Positions 6,722 to 10,672 of a stretch of 10,672 nucleotides of DNA are shown here, in pieces. The stretch covers positions 1-10,672 of the forward strand of contig JBBEBC010000159.1 in the NCBI GenBank assembly GCA_040882555.1, given 5' to 3'. Origin of the DNA: M30B66 sp040882555. GTDB taxonomy: Bacteria; Bacteroidota; Bacteroidia; M30B66. Both the position numbers and the translations under genes were made by a program. Under the pieces are notes generated by a model. That model worked only from the letters and a program-made list of their open reading frames with translations, had not been told where the DNA came from and ran no database searches. How positions within the stretch are numbered: the first letter of the stretch is position 1; every line of letters starts with the position of its first letter.

Positions 6722-9361
6722 TTAAAGTCTTCCTCCAACTACGCAAGCTTCCTTTAGCTTTACTTCATTGCCAGATAAATCAAAGGCTTCCATTAAAACA
6801 ATGTAGATTCCTAAACGAGCCTTGAGATTGTCTTCTGTTTCACCGTTCCAAGATATTTGTCCAGACGTGCCCAGTAACTGGTTTCTTACCAAATATTTTA
6901 TCAAACGTCCGTTTGAATCATAAATACTAATGGTTCCGGTAAAACCGGGAAGGTCAAATGCATAGGCTATCGTTAGCACATCATCAAAACCATCACCATC
7001 AGGAGAAAAAAGTTCGGGACTCAAGACTAAGCTTCCTGCTTGTGATTCGGCCGTAAGGCTAAATTGAGAATTTCTAAAAGCTGGAGTACCATAACCAACA
7101 GCAGATGCAGCAGAATTCCAATTGGTTTTGTCGGACGAAGGCCTGTCATAATTTACTCTTTCTAAAGCAACACCATCCAAGTTATCTATCAAAGCGAAGT
7201 GCATGTCGGTGGTGTAAATTAACTCATCAATCTTAACCTGATCGCCAAGTCTGGCAAGGGTTACCACACCGTCGTCATTATTATAGCCTGGGAAATTTGC
7301 CATTTGAAGAAAGCCATCAGGATTGGAGCTGAAATACCTGCTTTTAACATCATTCACATCCTCCGTTAGGAGTAAATACTCACCTGGGAAAATCAAAAAT
7401 CCTTCTTCAGAAATTAGCTCAACATCATCAGCAACATCAACAATTGTATCCCATTTACTTAGTTGCAATGATGCCAAATCAATCACTTTATTCGAGCGAT
7501 TATAAATTTCAACATAATCAGCACCTTCTTCATATGGGTTAGAAAGCACCTCGTTAATCACAATATCATTGACCTGCGCAGTTTCCGGAATAGCAAATCT
7601 ACCCGTCGATTCAGAATCAAACTCATTGCCTACACAGTCCAATAGGTTAGATAAAACAGTAATCGTATAAATGGTTCCGACTTGAAAACTTCCATCAAAA
7701 GCCAGCTTAACCGAAAGGTAGTTTGGCGGGTAGAAATCAATAAAAATGGGCTCTCCAATGCCATCAGAAACTGAATACGAGCTCGGGTCAATCATACTTT
7801 CCCTGAGGATTGGTTCATTGAAAAACACCCTAATTGTATCTTCTGCAATTACTGTAACACGCTCAATTTCAGGTCTAATTTCGTCGATAGTATTTTCATA
7901 CACACTATTTCTTTTACCCGGAGTTCCGCCCCAAGCAACAGCAGCGGCAATCCAATTGCTTTGACCTTCACATGGTTTATTTGGACTTTTTTGCTCCAAA
8001 CTAAAACCACCTGCCGCTTTAGCTGAATTTCCATACCAGGTGTCAGAATAAGTTACAGAAGAAATTACCGTAGTATCAGGAGAGTAAAGTGTTAATCGAG
8101 CTCCTGTATTTGTAAGTGCGGGGAATGAACTTAAGCCAGCAATAGCAACAGTATCGAACATGAATTCTTCACCAGAAAGGTTGCTCAAAACCATGAAGCT
8201 ATCTGGTAAAATTGTTATTGACGGAATTGGCTTTTTGTTGGTACCAGCTTCAAGAATCCAGTTTTCAAGATTTATCGGGAATTGAGTTCTATTGTATAAT
8301 TCAACATATTCAACTGGCGCAAGGCCTTGAGATGGATCTGGATCAGCAAGGATTTCATTTATAACAATATCGAAAGGCTGAGGTCGGTAAAACAAGAATT
8401 CTATAGTCTCAGGATCCATATCATTTCCCGACAGATCTTCCACTGCAATAACAGTTAATTCATTGATAGTACCATCCTGAAATTCAGCACCGAAAGTAAG
8501 CAACACTCTTGAAAATGAACCTGGTTGACGAACAGCAGCGATTGGTTCGCCAAGATTGTTGTTGGCTGAATAGTTTTCGGTGTTTTCGGCGGTTGCCTGA
8601 CTTACATTTTCTGAAAAGCGCACTTCTACACTCGTATTGCTAATTACTTTGGCAGAAACCAACGTTGGGGGAACATTATCAACGATGATTGGTCCAATGT
8701 AGATGTCATCGGTATTGTACCTATCGCGGTTACTACCCGAATACCTGACTAAAACCCCAAAATAAGCCGATTGCGTGTAGATTAGGTCGTTTGCTGTTCC
8801 AACAAGTTCAAAAAGAGTCCCAGTTCCTTCATAATCAGCAAAAAGTGACCAATTGCCAGAAGCATCTCGGGTAACTTTCACTTTGGTTGGATTTGTCGAT
8901 GAACTATTAATGACAGACTGAACACCTGAAATCACATAATTTTCTAATCCAGGCCCATCTTTTCTAAACAAGGCAACTTCATCGGGAGTACCGCCAATTC
9001 TGACAAAATAACCCGTGTTAGCTCCTGTTAATTCAGGTAAGTCAGAACTTAAAAATACATCCATTCGATTATTCGAAGACGTACTCACAAGAGGGTTTAC
9101 GAAAAACTCCCACTGCGTGGCATTCATGGATTCGCTCGGGGTACTAAGATAAATTTCTCGGTTTGTGGAGGAAGTCGTATCGCCGAAACTCTGAAGTTGA
9201 AACTCATCATTAATTATAAATTCATCAGTATCGCCCTGCCAAGCGGGGTTTGTGGTGAATTCTCCATCAGAGAAATTTTCAATGATCTGAGCACTTGATA
9301 TATATGGTAGTGTCAAAAAAGCAATAATTACAGCAAGTTTCGACAATCGGAGGAAAAGCAT
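6722..9361 (-). CDS. Secreted lamin-tail-domain protein with T9SS-type C-terminal domain
   Basis: The protein has 879 residues from ATG 9361. Residues 1-24 are a signal peptide ending SSA before Gln25. Residues about 25-228 are a beta-rich, LamG/concanavalin-like segment. Then an arrangement appears twice: an Ig-like domain of the bacterial SbsA/Big_5 type (about 231-326 and 497-592) followed by a lamin-tail domain (about 330-487, opening IVINEILADP, and about 599-765, opening IVINEVLSNP). Residues 777-879 form a C-terminal beta domain with FSPDGDGFDD, which resembles calcium-binding loops and the gliding/T9SS (CHU_C, FlgD-like) sorting domains, followed by SIYDSNGRLIKYL and GIYIVLMEAFD. I infer export by Sec, then passage through the T9SS to the surface or medium; porZ in this window belongs to that machinery. 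No catalytic motif is visible, so an adhesive or structural role is most likely. It is a single gene with its own divergent upstream region shared with asd. Confidence 0.85.
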   Translation of the reverse strand: MLFLRLSKLAVIIAFLTLPYISSAQIIENFSDGEFTTNPAWQGDTDEFIINDEFQLQSFGDTTSSTNREIYLSTPSESMNATQWEFFVNPLVSTSSNNRMDVFLSSDLPELTGANTGYFVRIGGTPDEVALFRKDGPGLENYVISGVQSVINSSSTNPTKVKVTRDASGNWSLFADYEGTGTLFELVGTANDLIYTQSAYFGVLVRYSGSNRDRYNTDDIYIGPIIVDNVPPTLVSAKVISNTSVEVRFSENVSQATAENTENYSANNNLGEPIAAVRQPGSFSRVLLTFGAEFQDGTINELTVIAVEDLSGNDMDPETIEFLFYRPQPFDIVINEILADPDPSQGLAPVEYVELYNRTQFPINLENWILEAGTNKKPIPSITILPDSFMVLSNLSGEEFMFDTVAIAGLSSFPALTNTGARLTLYSPDTTVISSVTYSDTWYGNSAKAAGGFSLEQKSPNKPCEGQSNWIAAAVAWGGTPGKRNSVYENTIDEIRPEIERVTVIAEDTIRVFFNEPILRESMIDPSSYSVSDGIGEPIFIDFYPPNYLSVKLAFDGSFQVGTIYTITVLSNLLDCVGNEFDSESTGRFAIPETAQVNDIVINEVLSNPYEEGADYVEIYNRSNKVIDLASLQLSKWDTIVDVADDVELISEEGFLIFPGEYLLLTEDVNDVKSRYFSSNPDGFLQMANFPGYNNDDGVVTLARLGDQVKIDELIYTTDMHFALIDNLDGVALERVNYDRPSSDKTNWNSAASAVGYGTPAFRNSQFSLTAESQAGSLVLSPELFSPDGDGFDDVLTIAYAFDLPGFTGTISIYDSNGRLIKYLVRNQLLGTSGQISWNGETEDNLKARLGIYIVLMEAFDLSGNEVKLKEACVVGGRL
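7067..7570 (-). repeat. Lamin-tail domain, second copy (residues 598-765)
   Basis: This segment encodes NDIVINEVLSNP, then DYVEIYNRSNKVIDLASLQL, and closes with ALERVNYDRP, TNWNSAA and GYGTPAFRNS. It matches the first copy in order and spacing but is diverged at the residue level. That suggests an old duplication of an Ig-like plus lamin-tail unit rather than a recent tandem repeat. Confidence 0.75.
7901..8374 (-). repeat. Lamin-tail domain, first copy (residues 330-487)
   Basis: This segment encodes FDIVINEILADP, then EYVELYNRTQFPINLENWIL, and closes with SLEQKSP..., SNWIAAA and GGTPGKRNS. Opening with IVINEI, continuing with YVELYN and ending in a GTPG(x)RN element are the recognisable marks of lamin-tail domains in bacterial secreted proteins. 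It aligns by eye with the second copy at 7067-7570. Confidence 0.75.
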
Positions 9362-9382
9362 AAACGTCTAAAAAAATGATTT

Positions 9383-9390
9383 TACTTTTG
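9383..9390 (+). promoter_or_regulatory. TAnnTTTG-like -7 box upstream of asd
   Basis: TACTTTTG is a full match to the Bacteroidetes -7 consensus, but no clear -33 TTTG lies 17-23 bp upstream. A start near 9395 would give a leader of roughly 38 nt to the ATG at 9433. It would exclude the in-frame ATG at 9376 as the translation start, which supports the shorter Asd protein. Confidence 0.35.
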
Positions 9391-9432
9391 GACTTTAGAT
9401 ATCAGGTTAAAGTAACAAAACTTCATTGTGAT

Positions 9433-10419
9433 ATGAAAGTAGCAGTTGTAGGAGCAACAGGATTAGTTGGTAGCAAGATGTTGCAGGTGTTAGAGGAAAG
9501 AAATTTTCCCGTAACTGACTTAATTCCAGTAGCATCTGATCGATCAGCAGGAAAGAAGATTGAGTTTAGGGGCAAAGAAATAGAGGTTGTTAGCCCTGCA
9601 CGGGCGATAGAATTACGGCCAGATATTGCACTTTTTTCTGCCGGGGGAAGCACTTCGCTTGAATGGGCTCCAAAATTCAGGGATGTTGGATGTGTTGTTA
9701 TAGATAATTCTTCGGCTTGGCGGATGCATGCCGATGTTCCTTTGATTGTTCCCGAGGTAAATGCGGGTGATATCCCGGCAAAGCCGGGGATTATAGCAAA
9801 TCCCAACTGTTCAACAATTCAGATGGTGGTTGCATTGAAGCCTTTGCATGATGCTTTTACGATAAAGCGTGTTGTAGTGAGCACATATCAAAGTGTAACG
9901 GGAACAGGAGTGAAGGCCGTTAAACAGTTGATGGATGAACGAATTGGTGTTGCTCCCGACCCAGCTTATCCTTATCCGATAGATTTGAATATTATCCCTC
10001 AGATTGATGTGTTTCTTGAGAACGGATATACTAAAGAAGAGATGAAGATGATTCTCGAAACTCGAAAAATCATGCATTTGCCTAATTTGGCGATTACTTC
10101 AACAACGGTTAGAATTCCGGTGATTGGGGGACATTCAGAGTCAATAAATATTGAATTTGAGAATGAATTCGAGCTTAGTGAGCTAAGGCGGATTTTAGAG
10201 AATGCAGCAGGAATTACTGTTATGGATAACCCCGAGAAACTTGAATACCCTATGCCATTGCAAGCACATGAAAAAGATGATGTATTTGTTGGCCGCATCC
10301 GGCGGGATGAATCTAGGGCTAACTCAATTAACCTTTGGGTGGTGTCAGATAATCTCAGAAAAGGAGCAGCTACTAACGCCGTTCAGATTGCCGAATTGAT
10401 CTTTAATAGAACGCGGTAA
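9433..10419 (+). CDS. asd: Aspartate-semialdehyde dehydrogenase
   Basis: The enzyme reduces aspartyl phosphate to aspartate semialdehyde with NADPH, the branch point to lysine/diaminopimelate, threonine and methionine. The protein has 328 residues from ATG 9433. An in-frame ATG at 9376 would add 19 residues ahead of the nucleotide-binding strand and is unlikely. MKVAVVGATGLVG at 1-13 is the NADP-binding Rossmann loop. DNSSAWRM at 91-98 precedes the active site, and NPNCSTIQ at 123-130 carries the catalytic Cys126. SVTGTGVKA at 154-162 follows. RIPVIGGHSE at 227-236 carries the acid/base His234, and LRKGAATNAVQIAE at 308-321 is the conserved C-terminal segment. No gene of the same pathway is adjacent. 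Its stop codon directly abuts the stop of lspA on the other strand. Confidence 0.95.
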   Translation: MKVAVVGATGLVGSKMLQVLEERNFPVTDLIPVASDRSAGKKIEFRGKEIEVVSPARAIELRPDIALFSAGGSTSLEWAPKFRDVGCVVIDNSSAWRMHADVPLIVPEVNAGDIPAKPGIIANPNCSTIQMVVALKPLHDAFTIKRVVVSTYQSVTGTGVKAVKQLMDERIGVAPDPAYPYPIDLNIIPQIDVFLENGYTKEEMKMILETRKIMHLPNLAITSTTVRIPVIGGHSESINIEFENEFELSELRRILENAAGITVMDNPEKLEYPMPLQAHEKDDVFVGRIRRDESRANSINLWVVSDNLRKGAATNAVQIAELIFNRTR

Positions 10420-10672
10420 TTAAGATTCTATAGTTTCAGGCTGATCACTTTCTTCCTTGTTTTCCTCCTTAAAAAAGTGCTTCTGATAAATCAGGAAAAC
10501 TCCAGCACCTAAAGTTATGGATGCATCGGCAATGTTAAATACTGGAGCGAAGAATGTAAATGATTCGCTACCCCAAAATGGCATCCAATCAGGAAAGTGA
10601 GATTCAATGATTGGAAAGTAGAACATGTCAACCACATAACCATGCAGGAAAGTTCCGTAACCTCCTTCTTCA
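10420..10672 (-). CDS. lspA: Lipoprotein signal peptidase LspA, C-terminal part (partial; N-terminus outside window)
   Basis: The frame stays open to the right edge, giving 83 residues before TAA at 10420-10422; it enters as EEGGYGTFLHGYVVDMFYFPII. LspA is an inner-membrane aspartyl protease that removes the signal peptide from diacylglyceryl-modified prolipoproteins. The two catalytic aspartates are expected in VVD and in FNIAD, and both are present, 34 residues apart. That spacing is longer than in many proteobacterial enzymes because of a segment with PDWMPFWGSESFTFF; by my recollection such an insertion is common in Bacteroidetes LspA. A last membrane helix (ASITLGAGVFLIYQ) is followed by an acidic and polar cytoplasmic tail. 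The GTG at 10635 is internal, not a start. In Bacteroidetes lspA often lies near ileS and a dksA/traR-type gene, which may lie beyond the window. Confidence 0.92.
   Translation of the reverse strand, partial: EEGGYGTFLHGYVVDMFYFPIIESHFPDWMPFWGSESFTFFAPVFNIADASITLGAGVFLIYQKHFFKEENKEESDQPETIES

Noticed and set aside
9376..9432. ATG at 9376 as the asd start
   Set aside because: It would place 19 unrelated residues before the Rossmann strand and lies upstream of a consensus -7 box; ATG 9433 gives the family's usual N-terminus.
9423..9806. 127-codon open frame on the minus strand inside asd
   Set aside because: It is entirely antisense to a well-recognised enzyme gene; its translation is rich in Ser, Thr, Pro and Ile, as expected from a shadow frame.
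1..10672. CRISPR array, tRNA, insertion sequence, prophage or defence system
   Set aside because: No regularly spaced direct repeats, cloverleaf sequences, transposase or integrase frames, or terminal repeats were seen. Every large frame is a recognisable chromosomal gene.

Overview
The window looks like an ordinary chromosomal segment of a Bacteroidetes bacterium, probably an environmental Cytophagales- or Flavobacteria-like lineage. This rests on four things: a type IX secretion component (PorZ-like) next to recO, a large secreted protein with lamin-tail domains and a T9SS-type C-terminal domain, a Bacteroidetes-style LspA, and AT-rich promoters resembling TAnnTTTG. Coding density is very high. 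The longest gene-free stretch is about 160 bp, and I see no tRNA, rRNA, CRISPR array, insertion sequence or phage gene.

Layout from left to right. (1) Bases 1-458 (-) hold the N-terminus of a strikingly acidic, low-complexity protein that runs off the left edge. It is divergent from (2) porZ (622-2937, +), which is followed after 2 bp by (3) recO (2940-3659, +). (4) An OafA-type membrane O-acyltransferase (3623-4759, -) converges on recO and overlaps it by 37 bp. It lies 5 bp downstream of (5) a DAO-family FAD oxidoreductase (4765-5820, -), so these two form a pair. (6) A PlsC-type acyltransferase (about 5889-6644, +) is divergent from that pair. (7) An 879-residue secreted protein with lamin-tail domains (6722-9361, -) converges on plsC. 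(8) asd, aspartate-semialdehyde dehydrogenase (9433-10419, +), is divergent from it and abuts, with no spacer, (9) the 3' part of lspA, lipoprotein signal peptidase (10420-10672, -), which runs off the right edge.

Functional theme: several genes concern the envelope and secretion. PorZ belongs to the cell-surface complex that processes T9SS cargo, and the lamin-tail protein has a signal peptide and C-terminal domain expected of such cargo. PlsC makes phospholipid precursors, the OafA-like enzyme probably decorates an envelope polysaccharide, and LspA matures lipoproteins. recO (recombinational repair) and asd (lysine, threonine and methionine synthesis, and diaminopimelate for peptidoglycan) are housekeeping genes.

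I did not find a convincing new multi-gene system. The points most worth a second look are the duplicated adhesion-like/lamin-tail architecture of the 879-residue protein, the charge-extreme N-terminus at the left edge, the porZ-recO coupling, two TAnnTTTG boxes lying 3-4 nt before start codons, and convergent genes packed without visible terminators.
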